64,000 bases of DNA, from assembly GCF_004345665.1 (NCBI RefSeq), contig NZ_SLWR01000002.1, positions 702,253 through 766,252 on the forward strand, written 5' to 3'. A model generated the notes under the pieces. The model worked only from the letters and a program-made list of their open reading frames with translations. It was not told the origin of the DNA and did not search any database. The position numbers and the translations under genes are program-made. The number at the start of each line of letters is the position of its first letter. Position 1 is the first letter of the stretch. Source of the stretch: Kribbella antiqua. GTDB lineage: Bacteria > Actinomycetota > Actinomycetes > Propionibacteriales > Kribbellaceae. Below, in pieces: positions 1 to 8,155 of the stretch.

Positions 1-88
1 CGTCGAGGATGGAGTCGCTGATCTGGTCAGCGATCTTGTCCGGGTGACCTTCCGTCACCGACTCGGACGTGAAAAGGCGCCTCGCCAC
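1..88 (-). CDS. metK: S-adenosylmethionine synthetase, N-terminal part (cut by window edge)
   Basis: MetK makes S-adenosylmethionine from methionine and ATP in the cytoplasm. Only the first 29 codons are in the window. After MARRL they read [20 protein letters not shown], the hallmark N-terminus of the family, with the substrate-binding His and Asp of GHPDK. The start is a GTG at 88, with a GA-rich ribosome site (GAGGGAG on the minus strand, 93-99) a few bases upstream. Position next to coaBC and rpoZ matches the usual actinobacterial order, although one extra gene (309-1421) lies between. Confidence 0.93.
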   Translation of the reverse strand, partial: MARRLFTSESVTEGHPDKIADQISDSILD

Positions 89-158
89 AGTTCTCCCTCG
101 GATTTCCTCTTATGGCCGCACGTCACGGCACTTTGGCCGGGCCGCGCGATCCCCCCAC

Positions 159-181
159 ATGCATCGGCGAAAGCGATGCAT
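159..181. repeat. Perfect 8-bp inverted repeat in the metK upstream region
   Basis: The arms ATGCATCG (159-166) and CGATGCAT (174-181) pair perfectly around a 7-base loop, inside the 220-base gap between metK and the gene at 309-1421. It lies about 70 bases upstream of the metK start, so it could be an operator, a terminator for the upstream gene or a leader-RNA hairpin. No SAM-riboswitch core was recognised around it. Confidence 0.45.
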
Positions 182-308
182 CTGGGCAGTATGCCAGCAG
201 TTTCGGCCAGAGTCGCCGGGACGCTCCGATTTCATCCGCTTCGTGAGATTGCCCGCCACAATATGGACAACCGCGCTCAGCGGTGCGTCCACACTACGCG
301 GGTTCGGG

Positions 309-1421
309 TCACGCGTGTGGCCCGGCCTCGACCTTGCCGACCGTCAGGGCGGGTGTGGCATCCAGGATCTCGCCCAGCCGGGCGGCCTCGGCGTCGAGTT
401 GCTTGAGCCGGGATCGGTTCAGTGCGGTCAGTGGCTCGACCGTGATCTGGAGCTTGCGGCCGGACTTCTTGTGGTGCCAGACGCCGCCGACGATGCCGTC
501 GATCAGCAGTAGCGGGTAGTTGCCGGCCTGGCCGCGCGCGGTTGCCCTGGTGAACGCCTTGCCGGGGAAGAGGAGTTCACGCGGGTAGCTGCCGACGCCG
601 TACGCATCGAAGTACGGGAGCAGTCTGATGCCGCGGGCCGGCTCGTCGCTGAACTCCTCGTCGCCTGGTGCGAGCCAGGCGGGCTGGCCGTCGAGTTCTA
701 CTTGCGGGAGGTCGGTGAAGTACGGCTTGACGAACCCGGGCGTCGTTTTGAGCCAGCGAGCGAACTGCTGCGGGGTCGCGGGGCCGTAGGCGTAGAGATA
801 GCGGTGGAGCAGCTCGGTGAGCGCCTTCTCGCCGGGCAGCGGCTCGAAGGGCTTGAAGCGATGCGGATTCGAGTACGTCGTGTTGCGGCCGCGGTTGGGT
901 CCGTAGCAGAGGACTCCGGCGTTGGCCGCGTCCGGGATCAGCTGCCGCCACCGCGGCCAGTAGGTCTGGAACGCCGGCATCACGAGATCACCCGCCCACG
1001 AGCCAGTACGCCGTACGACCTCCTCGGTGAGCTCGTCGACGGTGAGGTCGTCGTGCGCCAGTGCGTCACCGATCGCCTCGATGACTTGAGCCTTCTGGTC
1101 AGGGGTCATCCGCATGACCTCAGGCACCTGCTGGCCGGAGGGCAGAGCCGACAGAGCGCCGGTCCACAACGGCAGGTCGTCCAACGCCAGCAGATGAACG
1201 GTCCCGCGCGGCCCGAACGTCTTCACCAGGCCATCTGCCTGCTGAACCGTTTCCCGCGTCGCCCCATCCACCCGCAGCGCGACGGAGGTCTCCCCCGCCG
1301 ACAACACCTGCGCATGCGCCCCACAGATCGCCCGTACGACGTCCACCGCCGCACCAGCCGGCTCAGTCAGCCAATGCCGCCGCATCCGCCGAGCGACCAC
1401 GTCCCGCCACGAGATCTTCAT
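309..1421 (-). CDS. Winged-helix DNA-binding domain protein (AlkZ/YcaQ-like HTH_42 family)
   Basis: This 370-residue protein starts MKISWRDVVARRMRRHWL, the usual opening of actinobacterial winged-helix proteins related to the AlkZ glycosylase family. Other features of the family are the segment GPRGTVHLLALDDLPLW near residue 70 and a C-terminal block with GNYPLLLIDGIVGGVWHHK. An upstream in-frame start at 1499 would add 26 non-homologous residues and overlap coaBC, so the ATG at 1421 is preferred. Family members are proposed to act in DNA repair, but the activity here is unproven. It stands alone between coaBC and metK, where the ancestral order usually has no such gene. Confidence 0.75.
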   Translation of the reverse strand: MKISWRDVVARRMRRHWLTEPAGAAVDVVRAICGAHAQVLSAGETSVALRVDGATRETVQQADGLVKTFGPRGTVHLLALDDLPLWTGALSALPSGQQVPEVMRMTPDQKAQVIEAIGDALAHDDLTVDELTEEVVRRTGSWAGDLVMPAFQTYWPRWRQLIPDAANAGVLCYGPNRGRNTTYSNPHRFKPFEPLPGEKALTELLHRYLYAYGPATPQQFARWLKTTPGFVKPYFTDLPQVELDGQPAWLAPGDEEFSDEPARGIRLLPYFDAYGVGSYPRELLFPGKAFTRATARGQAGNYPLLLIDGIVGGVWHHKKSGRKLQITVEPLTALNRSRLKQLDAEAARLGEILDATPALTVGKVEAGPHA

Positions 1422-1461
1422 AGGACTGACGGTAGGAGAAGAAGCGGACAGGTTCTGGCCG

Positions 1462-2754
1462 CTAGTGCCAGTGGGTGGCGACGAGGTTCCAGATGACACC
1501 CGCCAATGCGTCTTTGCTGCCTGAGGGGACGGGGAGGGCGTTGCCGGTGCGGTCGAGGATTACGGCTTCGTTGGTGTCGCTGCCGAAGACCTTGCCGCCG
1601 GAGACGTCGTTGACGACCAGGAGGTCGCAGCCCTTGCGTTCGAGCTTGGCGCGGCCCAGCTCGAGGACGCTGTGCTCGGCGTCGCCGGTTTCGGCGGCGA
1701 AGCCGACGATGACCTGGCCGGCCCGGCGGCGGTCGTGCGAGATGGTGTGCAGGATGTCAGGGTTCTGCACCAGGTTGACCGCCGGGACCGAGCCGTCGGC
1801 GGTCTTCTTGATCTTGTGTTCGGCGATGTCGGTCGGCCGGAAGTCCGCCGGGGCCGCCGCCATCACGATCGCGTCCGCGTCACCCGCGCGGCCGGTGATC
1901 TCGTCGTACAGGTCGCGGGTGCTGGTGACCGGGACGACCTGGACGCCGGCCGGGTCGGGCAGCTCGGAGTTGGCCGCGACCAAGGTGACCTTGGCGCCGC
2001 GGGCGGCGGCGATCCGGGCGAGCGCGTAGCCCTGCTTGCCGGACGAGGAGTTGCCGAGGTAGCGGACCGGGTCGAGGTGTTCACGGGTGCCGCCGGCGCT
2101 GATCAGCACGTGCTTGCCGGTCAGGTCGGCGACGGACTGTCCCGCGGCACGGGCGGCCTCGTCGGCGAGCATCAGCTGGCTGATCGCGAAGATCTCGGAC
2201 GGCTCGGGCAACCGGCCGCGGCCGGTGTCGGCGCCGGTCAGACGGCCGACCGCGGGGTCGAGCACGGTGATCCCGCGCGACCTCAGCGTCGCCACATTGG
2301 CCTGGGTCGCCGGGTGCTCCCACATCTCGGTGTGCATCGCGGCCGCGAACAGGATCGGACACCGCGCGGTGAGCAGAGTGTTGGTCAGCAGGTCGTCGGC
2401 GAGACCGTGCGCGGCCTTGGCGATCAGGTTCGCCGTCGCGGGCGCGACCACGACCAGGTCGGCGGCCTTGCCGATGCGGACGTGCGGCACCTCGTGCACA
2501 TCGTCGAACGGGTCGGCCGTCACCGGCTGCCCGGACAGCGCCGCCCAGGTCGCCGCGCCGACGAAGTCCAGCGCGGCCGCGGTCGGCACCACGCGCACGC
2601 TGTGCCCGGACTCGGTCAGCCGCCGCAGCAGATCACAGACCTTGTACGCCGCGATCCCGCCACCGACGCCGAGTACGACGTTCGGCCGGGCTTTGGGCAC
2701 GACAACAGCCCCCGGGACGTGGTCGCCGGGGGTCTGGTCACCGGTTGCGGACAT
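1462..2754 (-). CDS. coaBC: Bifunctional phosphopantothenoylcysteine decarboxylase / phosphopantothenate-cysteine ligase
   Basis: CoaBC carries out two steps of coenzyme A synthesis: CTP-dependent joining of cysteine to 4-phosphopantothenate, then decarboxylation. The 430 residues show the N-terminal flavin-dependent CoaC half, with GGGIAAYK near residue 32, VVAPATANLIAK, and the active-site region around the Cys of LTARCPILFAAAMHTEMW. The C-terminal CoaB half opens with ISAGGTREHLDPVRYLGN and SSGKQG, and its dimerisation/CTP region contains VGFAAET. Length matches the family, although the first ~24 residues are a poorly conserved extension. It follows rpoZ and gmk on the same strand, as in most actinobacteria. 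Confidence 0.95.
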   Translation of the reverse strand: MSATGDQTPGDHVPGAVVVPKARPNVVLGVGGGIAAYKVCDLLRRLTESGHSVRVVPTAAALDFVGAATWAALSGQPVTADPFDDVHEVPHVRIGKAADLVVVAPATANLIAKAAHGLADDLLTNTLLTARCPILFAAAMHTEMWEHPATQANVATLRSRGITVLDPAVGRLTGADTGRGRLPEPSEIFAISQLMLADEAARAAGQSVADLTGKHVLISAGGTREHLDPVRYLGNSSSGKQGYALARIAAARGAKVTLVAANSELPDPAGVQVVPVTSTRDLYDEITGRAGDADAIVMAAAPADFRPTDIAEHKIKKTADGSVPAVNLVQNPDILHTISHDRRRAGQVIVGFAAETGDAEHSVLELGRAKLERKGCDLLVVNDVSGGKVFGSDTNEAVILDRTGNALPVPSGSKDALAGVIWNLVATHWH

Positions 2755-2790
2755 CTGCGCGAACTCCGTTCCCGGTCGTCGTACGGGTGG

Positions 2791-3093
2791 CTACTGAGAC
2801 TTCTCCGCCGCCGCGGCTTCCGCCTCGGCCTCCGGGTCGATGTCCGTGCAGGTCAGCACGCCCTCGTTGATCTCGCGCATCGCGATCGACAGCGGCTTCT
2901 CCTGGACGTGCGTCTCGACCAGCGGGCCGACGTACTCGAGCAGGCCCTCGCCGAGCTGCGAGTAGTAGGCGTTGATCTGCCGCGCCCGCTTGGCCGAGTA
3001 CAGCACCAGCTTGTACTTGGAGTCGGTGTGGGTGAGCAGGTCGTCGATCGGCGGCGAGGTGATGCCGATGGCGACGGGCTGGTTGCCAGACAA
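2791..3093 (-). CDS. rpoZ: RNA polymerase omega subunit
   Basis: Omega helps fold and assemble the beta' subunit of RNA polymerase. The 100-residue product contains [40 protein letters not shown] and [20 protein letters not shown], all diagnostic. The reading frame stays open far upstream into gmk, but the conserved region starts just after [10 protein letters not shown]. The most likely start is therefore a TTG at 3093, two bases after the gmk stop, with GGAAAG 8 bases upstream. That makes it translationally coupled to gmk. The acidic, Ala/Glu-rich tail is typical of actinobacterial omega. Confidence 0.92.
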   Translation of the reverse strand: MSGNQPVAIGITSPPIDDLLTHTDSKYKLVLYSAKRARQINAYYSQLGEGLLEYVGPLVETHVQEKPLSIAMREINEGVLTCTDIDPEAEAEAAAAEKSQ

Positions 3094-3095
3094 GT

Positions 3096-3782
3096 TCAGC
3101 TCTTTCCAGAGATGGAGGGTGATCGAATCAACTTTACCAACTGATCGGCCGCCTCCCGAACGGAGGCGTTCACGATCGTCACGTCGAATTCCTTCTCGGC
3201 GGCCAGTTCGAGCGTCGCGGTCTCCAACCGGCGCGCCCGTTCCTCCTCCGTCTCGGTGCCGCGGCCGACCAGCCGTCGTACCAGTTCGTCCCAGCTCGGC
3301 GGCGAGAGGAAGACGAACTGCGCCTCCGGCATCGTTTCGCGCACCTGGCGGGCGCCCTGCAGATCGATCTCGAGCAGGGCCGGGCGGCCCTCGGCGAGCT
3401 TGTCCAGCACCGGCTGCTTCGGCGTCCCGTACCGGGCCGCCTTGTGCACCACCGCCCACTCGAGCAGCTCACCGTCGGCGATCATCCGGTCGAACTCGGC
3501 GTCCGACACGAACAGGTAGTGCACGCCGTGCACCTCGGTCGGCCGCGGCTTCCGGGTCGTCGCCGACACCGAGATCCAGATCTCGGGGTAGCGCTCGCGG
3601 ATGTCCGCCGCGACCGTCCCCTTACCGACCGCCGTGGGCCCGGCCAGCACGGTCAGCCGGGCGCCCCCGGCCGCGGTCGTGCCTGGCGGGGTCTGCCGCG
3701 GAGCCATCGTCTCGTCCGTCCCGTGCGTGGTCATCGTCACACCAGTGTCCAACGAGCCGGCCAGCGTTTCGGTCTGGCTCAC
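3096..3782 (-). CDS. gmk: Guanylate kinase
   Basis: Gmk phosphorylates GMP to GDP. The 228-residue frame has the P-loop [10 protein letters not shown] near residue 48, the GMP-binding [20 protein letters not shown] block, and [20 protein letters not shown]. About 25-40 N-terminal residues precede the kinase core. Internal ATGs at codons 17 and 26 are possible alternative starts; the first gives the tightest spacing to mihF (7 bases). The order mihF-gmk-rpoZ-coaBC is conserved in actinobacteria. Confidence 0.93.
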   Translation of the reverse strand: MSQTETLAGSLDTGVTMTTHGTDETMAPRQTPPGTTAAGGARLTVLAGPTAVGKGTVAADIRERYPEIWISVSATTRKPRPTEVHGVHYLFVSDAEFDRMIADGELLEWAVVHKAARYGTPKQPVLDKLAEGRPALLEIDLQGARQVRETMPEAQFVFLSPPSWDELVRRLVGRGTETEEERARRLETATLELAAEKEFDVTIVNASVREAADQLVKLIRSPSISGKS

Positions 3783-3789
3783 CCTGCAC

Positions 3790-4104
3790 TCACTCGGCGA
3801 ATTCGCGCTCGAGGGCGGCGATCTGGTTCGAACCGAGGCCGCGCACCCGGCGCGTCTCGGAGATCCCGGCCCGTTCCATGATCTGCTGCGCGCGGACCTT
3901 GCCCACGCCGGGGATGCACTGCAGCAGCTGGCTGACCCGCATCTTGCCGATCACGTCGTTGGTCTGCCCCTCGTGGAGCACCTCCGTCGGAGACGCCCCC
4001 GAATGCCGGATCCGGTTCTTGATCTCCGCCCGTTCGCGCCGCGCCGCCGCGGCCTTATCCAGAGCCGCCGCTCGCTGCTCCGGGGTCAAAGAAGGAAGTG
4101 GCAC
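3790..4104 (-). CDS. mihF: Mycobacterial-type integration host factor (mIHF)
   Basis: mIHF is an essential actinobacterial nucleoid protein that binds DNA without sequence specificity. The 104-residue product starts at a GTG giving [10 protein letters not shown], which aligns with the family start; an ATG 33 bases further upstream would add unrelated residues. The helix-two-turn-helix region contains [20 protein letters not shown] and [20 protein letters not shown], both diagnostic. It heads the mihF-gmk-rpoZ-coaBC unit. In many relatives pyrF lies directly upstream, but here about 4 kb of accessory genes separate them. Confidence 0.93.
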   Translation of the reverse strand: MPLPSLTPEQRAAALDKAAAARRERAEIKNRIRHSGASPTEVLHEGQTNDVIGKMRVSQLLQCIPGVGKVRAQQIMERAGISETRRVRGLGSNQIAALEREFAE

Positions 4105-4140
4105 CGTTTCACCTGTTCCCGTTGTAAGCCTTCGCAAGGG

Positions 4141-4168
4141 AACCTAACACGGCTTCGGCCACCGTCAG
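4141..4168 (-). promoter_or_regulatory. Possible promoter of mihF-gmk-rpoZ-coaBC
   Basis: On the minus strand CTGACG (4168-4163) and TAGGTT (4146-4141) are 16 bases apart, which resembles a housekeeping -35/-10 pair. It would start a leader of about 30 bases before mihF. Judged by eye only. Confidence 0.35.
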
Positions 4169-4220
4169 CCCTCAGCGCGGCCGTCTTCCGTGCCGCGTGC
4201 CGCCGCCCGCCCTACGACGG

Positions 4221-4601
4221 TCAGTTCAGCGCCGGGACGTCGACCTTGCAGGAGTCCTTCGCGTGCGTGCTGATCGTCTTGTAGGCCGCCATCACCGTGC
4301 CGGTCTGCTTGCTCAGCCGAGCCAGTTCGACACGGTCCGTGCCCGCCTTCTGCGCGCTCTCGGCGAACTTCGCCACGGTCCCCCAGTCGTCCTTCACCTC
4401 GTCCGGCGCGGACTGCTGGAGCTTCTTCGCGCTCTCCAGGATCTTCACGTAGTCGGCCGGGTTCTGCGGGTTGACGTTCACCGACTCGGCGGCGTACCCG
4501 GCGAGGTCGACGCAGTACGCCTGCTCCTCGGTGCAGGCGGTCAACGTGGCGGTGCCGGCGATCAGGGTCGCGACGGTGGCGAGTGTGCGCTTCAAAGTCA
4601 T
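4221..4601 (-). CDS. Small exported lipoprotein, paralogue A
   Basis: The 126-residue product has a signal peptide (MTLKRTLATVATLIAGTATL) ending in the lipobox LTAC, so it should be anchored outside the membrane. The mature part is helical and charged and holds Cys residues at CVDL and at the end (DSCKVDV), which could form a disulfide. No known family was recognised. It resembles the next gene upstream (4711-5079): both have the SAPD..KDDW block and end in HAKD(S/T)CKVD. Two adjacent ATGs (4604, 4601) fit a GAGG site. Confidence 0.75.
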   Translation of the reverse strand: MTLKRTLATVATLIAGTATLTACTEEQAYCVDLAGYAAESVNVNPQNPADYVKILESAKKLQQSAPDEVKDDWGTVAKFAESAQKAGTDRVELARLSKQTGTVMAAYKTISTHAKDSCKVDVPALN

Positions 4602-4710
4602 CATCCTCGGGGTCGATCCTCGGGGGTGTTGACCCCGACGCTACCGGCAGTCACCAAACGATCCGAAACCGATACTTTTCGTGCCCGTCTGGTGACTGCC
4701 CTGGCCGGCG

Positions 4711-5079
4711 TCAGCCGTCGATGTCGACCTTGCAGGTGTCCTTGGCATGCTTGGCGATGGCCTGGGAGGCGGCGGCGATCTTCTCGCCGTCGTTCTTGGC
4801 CAGCTCGCTGAGCTTGCCCGTGTCGCCCTTGGCCTCGCTCGCCTTCTCGGAGTAGTCGAGGACGATCTTCCAGTCGTCCTTCAGGTCGTCCGGCGCCGAC
4901 TTCGACAGCTTCTTGGCCTCTTCGCGCATCTTGTCGACCGCGGCGGTGTCCTTGATGTCGAGGTTCTTGACCGCCTCGGCATAGTTCTGCAGCTCGCTGC
5001 AGTAGTCACCGCCCGAGCACGCCGTCAACGTACCGAGACTCATCGTCACTACCGCCGCGAGGGCCGCAACCTTACGCAT
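4711..5079 (-). CDS. Small exported lipoprotein, paralogue B
   Basis: The 122-residue product opens MRKVAALAAVVTMSLGTLTA and has lipobox TAC, followed by CSEL and a C-terminal DTCKVDI. The ATG at 5079 follows a good AAGGAACGG site, so the longer frame to 5112 is rejected. It shares length, Cys positions and the SAPDDLKDDW block with the neighbouring lipoprotein at 4221-4601, so the two are probably a tandem duplication that has since diverged. Function unknown. Confidence 0.78.
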   Translation of the reverse strand: MRKVAALAAVVTMSLGTLTACSGGDYCSELQNYAEAVKNLDIKDTAAVDKMREEAKKLSKSAPDDLKDDWKIVLDYSEKASEAKGDTGKLSELAKNDGEKIAAASQAIAKHAKDTCKVDIDG

Positions 5080-5087
5080 TCCGTTCC

Positions 5088-6137
5088 TTACTCTTCCGCG
5101 CGGGAAGTCCATCTCTCCCCGTCGTCCCCGACACCCTTCCGAACCGCGGGGTCAAGGCCGGGCAAGGCACGCCGTGAAGAAGGTCGCACCCGCCGACTGG
5201 AACCAGCCCGTGATGTACGACGTCGCCCGGCCGACAGCGCGACCGCGTTGACGCAGACGATCACCCCGATCGCGAACCACTCCCACGGCCCGAGACGCTG
5301 ATCCAGTACGACGAGACCGACGACAGCCGCCAGCACCGGGTTGATGCTCATGAACACGCCGAAGAACTGAGCCGGCACCCGCCGCAGCACGAGCATGTCG
5401 ACCAGGAACGGTACGGCGGACGAGAGCACCCCGGCCGCGACGGCGTACAGGATGGCCACAGGCGTCGGACGGTGGTGCAAGAGCATCAGTACGCCGATCG
5501 GCACGTAGGCCAGCCCGGACACCGCAGCCGCGGCCCCGACGCCTTGTACGCCAGACAGCTCCCGGCCGATGCGGCGGTTGAGCAGGATGTAGCAGGCCCA
5601 GCAGAGGGCGGCCAGCAGGCCCAGACCGATGCCTGCGTAGTCCGTCGTCGCCTCCGGCCGGGTCAGCAGCACCACCGCGGGCGCCACGGCCAGTGCACAC
5701 ACCAGGTCGATCAATCGCCTCGAGCCGAGCAGCGCCACCGCCAACGGCCCCAGAAACTCCAAGGTCACGGCAAGGCCGAGCCCGACCCGATCGATCGCCG
5801 TGTACAACGACAAGTTCATCACCGCGAAGACCACAGCCAGCCCCAGCACCAGCCGCCACTGCCTCGCGTTGATCGCCCGCAGGTTCGGCCGCCCGACGGC
5901 GACCAGCACCACGGCGGCCACCCACTGCCGAACAGCCACCACCCCGACGGGCCCCAGCACGGGAAACCCCAGCGCTCCCACCGACGCTCCCACTTGAGTC
6001 GACAACCCACTCCCCAACATCATCAACACCCCCAGCAGCCGCCCGGAGCGCTTCGCCGAGTCGTGGATTTCTGCTTCCGGCAGCCGGTTTCCGCTGCCAA
6101 AATCCACGACTCGACATTCGCTGCTGGTGGTGGTCAT
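5088..6137 (-). CDS. EamA/RhtA-type DMT-family exporter
   Basis: The protein (up to 349 residues) has about ten hydrophobic segments and the EamA family signatures LGPVGVVAVRQ and LEFLGPLAVALLGSRR. The paired repeat contains FGVFMSINPVLAAVVGLVVL and ends with LGPWEWFAIGVIVCVNA. RhtA-type members export threonine, homoserine or purines; the substrate here is unknown. Homology seems to begin around RLLGVLMMLGSG. The first ~30 codons contain an inverted-repeat element (6057-6113), and the tail after SAGRRRTS is unusually long and basic. A LysR regulator is divergently encoded 68 bases away and probably controls it. Confidence 0.85.
   Translation of the reverse strand: MTTTSSECRVVDFGSGNRLPEAEIHDSAKRSGRLLGVLMMLGSGLSTQVGASVGALGFPVLGPVGVVAVRQWVAAVVLVAVGRPNLRAINARQWRLVLGLAVVFAVMNLSLYTAIDRVGLGLAVTLEFLGPLAVALLGSRRLIDLVCALAVAPAVVLLTRPEATTDYAGIGLGLLAALCWACYILLNRRIGRELSGVQGVGAAAAVSGLAYVPIGVLMLLHHRPTPVAILYAVAAGVLSSAVPFLVDMLVLRRVPAQFFGVFMSINPVLAAVVGLVVLDQRLGPWEWFAIGVIVCVNAVALSAGRRRTSRAGSSRRVRPSSRRALPGLDPAVRKGVGDDGERWTSRAEE
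6057..6113. repeat. Long inverted repeat at the 5' end of the EamA gene
   Basis: The 14-base arms CGAGTCGTGGATTT (6057-6070) and AAATCCACGACTCG (6100-6113) are perfect inverted copies. Inside them a second pair, GGCAGC/GCTGCC, lets almost the whole 57 bases fold into one hairpin. It lies inside the annotated N-terminal codons of the exporter, in a part with no family homology. This looks like a REP or MITE-like palindrome that has been captured into the reading frame, or a hairpin upstream of a later start. No second copy was noticed in the window. Confidence 0.65.
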
Positions 6138-6205
6138 GGGACGAGAGTGCGCGCGCCAGAAGCCGGGGCAAAATGCATCGCCGGACCGATCTATACGCTG
6201 GAGTT

Positions 6206-7102
6206 ATGGATCTTGAGCTCAGGCACCTGCGGTGTCTGGTGGCGATCGCCGACGCCGGCACGTTCACCGACGCGGCGATCGAGCTGGGGGTTTCGCAGGC
6301 CGCGGTGTCACGGAGTCTGATGAGTTTGGAGCGGATCCTCGGGATACGGCTGCTGCATCGGACCAGCAGGATGATCACGCCGACGACGGCCGGTCTCCAG
6401 GTGCTGGCCAGGGCGCGGCAACTTCTCGCCGACGCCGACGAGCTGGTGCGGGAGGCAACGACCGGGCATACGCGGTTGCGGATCGGGCATGCATGGTCGG
6501 CGATGGGCCGGCACACGGCGGAGTTCCAGCGGCGATGGGCAGCGGAGCATCCAGGGGTCGAGTTGCAGTTGGTGCGGACCAACACGACCACCGGCGGCCT
6601 GGCCGAAGGTCTTTGTGATCTGGCGGTGGTACGAAGTCAGGTCGACCTGAAGCGATTCGGCCATGCGACAGTCGGCCTGGAACGCCGGTACTGCGCTCTC
6701 CCCGCCGACGACCCACTGGCGACGAAACGCACGGTCGCCCTCGAGCAGCTCCGCGACCGCACGCTCGCCATCGACCGCCGTACCGGAAGCACGACCGTCG
6801 ATCTCTGGCCCGAGGGCGCGCGACCGAAGCTCGAGTACACCCAGGACGTCGACGACTGGCTGGACCTCATCGCAGCCGGCCGATGTGTCGGCCTGACTCC
6901 GCACGCGACGGTGACGCACTATCGCCGCGACGGCGTCGTCTACCGCCCGGTGCGTGACGCGCCGCCCGTCGATGTACACCTCATATGGCACCGCCAAGAC
7001 CCGCATCCGGCAACTCAGGCAGCCGTCGAGCTCCTCACTCGGCTGTATCGAGAAGCTCGACCAGCCGCCGGCGGTCGCCGCCGGACCACAGCACGTCCCT
7101 GA
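6206..7102 (+). CDS. LysR-family transcriptional regulator
   Basis: This 298-residue regulator has the N-terminal winged HTH (MDLELRHLRCLVAIADAGTF, then AAIELGVSQAAVSRSLMSLE) and a C-terminal effector-binding domain. The start ATG at 6206 matches the family; the longer frame from 6173 adds 11 unrelated residues. TATACG lies just upstream, so the leader may be very short. It is divergent from the EamA exporter, a common LysR-target layout. Its 3' end overlaps the convergent DUF4037 gene by 68 bases. Confidence 0.88.
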   Translation: MDLELRHLRCLVAIADAGTFTDAAIELGVSQAAVSRSLMSLERILGIRLLHRTSRMITPTTAGLQVLARARQLLADADELVREATTGHTRLRIGHAWSAMGRHTAEFQRRWAAEHPGVELQLVRTNTTTGGLAEGLCDLAVVRSQVDLKRFGHATVGLERRYCALPADDPLATKRTVALEQLRDRTLAIDRRTGSTTVDLWPEGARPKLEYTQDVDDWLDLIAAGRCVGLTPHATVTHYRRDGVVYRPVRDAPPVDVHLIWHRQDPHPATQAAVELLTRLYREARPAAGGRRRTTARP

Positions 7103-8032
7103 CCTGCTCGATGCCGCCGACTGGCCACCGTTCGGCGATCTGCTTCACCGCCGGGTCCTTGAGCTCGTTCGCCAGCGCGCCGGGGAAATCGCCCCACAGC
7201 ACCTTGAACGGCCACTCCCACATGCGCGTCACCTCGGTCGCGACCGGCGGCGTGATCCCCAACGCGTTGTGCTTGCCCGCCACCACGTCGTACGCCGCCA
7301 TCAGCGCTTCCTCGCGCGCCTGCCACGACTCGGCCGCAAGCACCCGCGACAAGATCGGCGACAGTACGGCGCCACACTCCAACCGCGAGAACGCCGTACC
7401 GAACCATTTCGAGTACGGCGCATACTGCCGCTCCAGCAGGAAACACAGCCGCATCAACCCGTGCACCACCTGCGACCCGATCAGCGCGGAACCGAGCTCG
7501 TCACCCACGAATCCGGCCCGGCCGACCAGGTTGACCTCCGGGTGGACCTTCCACCATGCCGCGATCATCAAATACAGCCAGACGTCGCGCGGGTAGTACG
7601 CGAACCTCTCCCGCACCGCCTCCAGCCCGATCTCGTCGTGGAACACCGCACCCGCGGTGACCATGCAGAGGTTCTGCTCGGAGAAGGTCAGCCAGTCCCG
7701 CGCCGCGAGCTCCTGCTCGAGATCGAAGTTCAACTGCTGCTGGAAGTACCCGCGCGGCGTGTGTACGCCGAACTCGGTGTCGCGGCCATCGAAGGTCGAC
7801 GGCACCGAAGCCCGCAGGCGCTCGGTCACCGCGGCCTCATCGTCGTTCACAAACAACACGACGCGAGGTTCCCAGTTGTGGTCCCCGGACATCTCGTCGT
7901 CGAACCCGAGTACCTCAGAGCCACGCCCGAGCAGAGCCGCACTGTGCGCGGCAGATCCCCCAGCAGCGGCTGCACCGCCTCCAAGTAGAACCGCCGACTC
8001 AATTCCTGACCGGAAACGAAATCAGAAGACAT
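7035..8032 (-). pseudogene. DUF4037-type protein gene interrupted by a frameshift
   Basis: Two frames together make one DUF4037-family protein (nucleotidyltransferase-like fold, function unknown). The first starts at 8032 with MSSDFVSGQELSRRFYLEAV and leads to PLLGDLPR. The second carries SAALLGRGSEVLGFDDEMSG through HNWEPRVVLFV to the stop at 7035. The join is at about 7945-7948, where the minus strand reads CGCGCACAGT. One additional C (CGCCAC) would restore the continuous reading DLPRHSAALLGRGSEV. So a single base is missing, either a real mutation or a sequencing error. The intact length would be about 332 residues, normal for the family. The downstream frame alone (from 7892) lacks the N-terminal region. 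Confidence 0.8.
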
Positions 8033-8155
8033 GCCGACGACAGTCGCACGCCACGGCCAAGAAACTCAAGAAAAAGACACCAAATGGCGCCAGATTTCCT
8101 CGCGCCATTCAGCAATTTCTGCAAATCATATTCTATCGCTCACAAGGGGCCTTTG

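Noticed and set aside
89..308. SAM riboswitch upstream of metK
   Set aside because: Only an isolated hairpin is visible; no conserved SAM-binding core was recognised.
1672..3144. Long plus-strand frame opposite coaBC and rpoZ
   Set aside because: Composition of a frame shadow and no family match; coaBC and rpoZ are certain.
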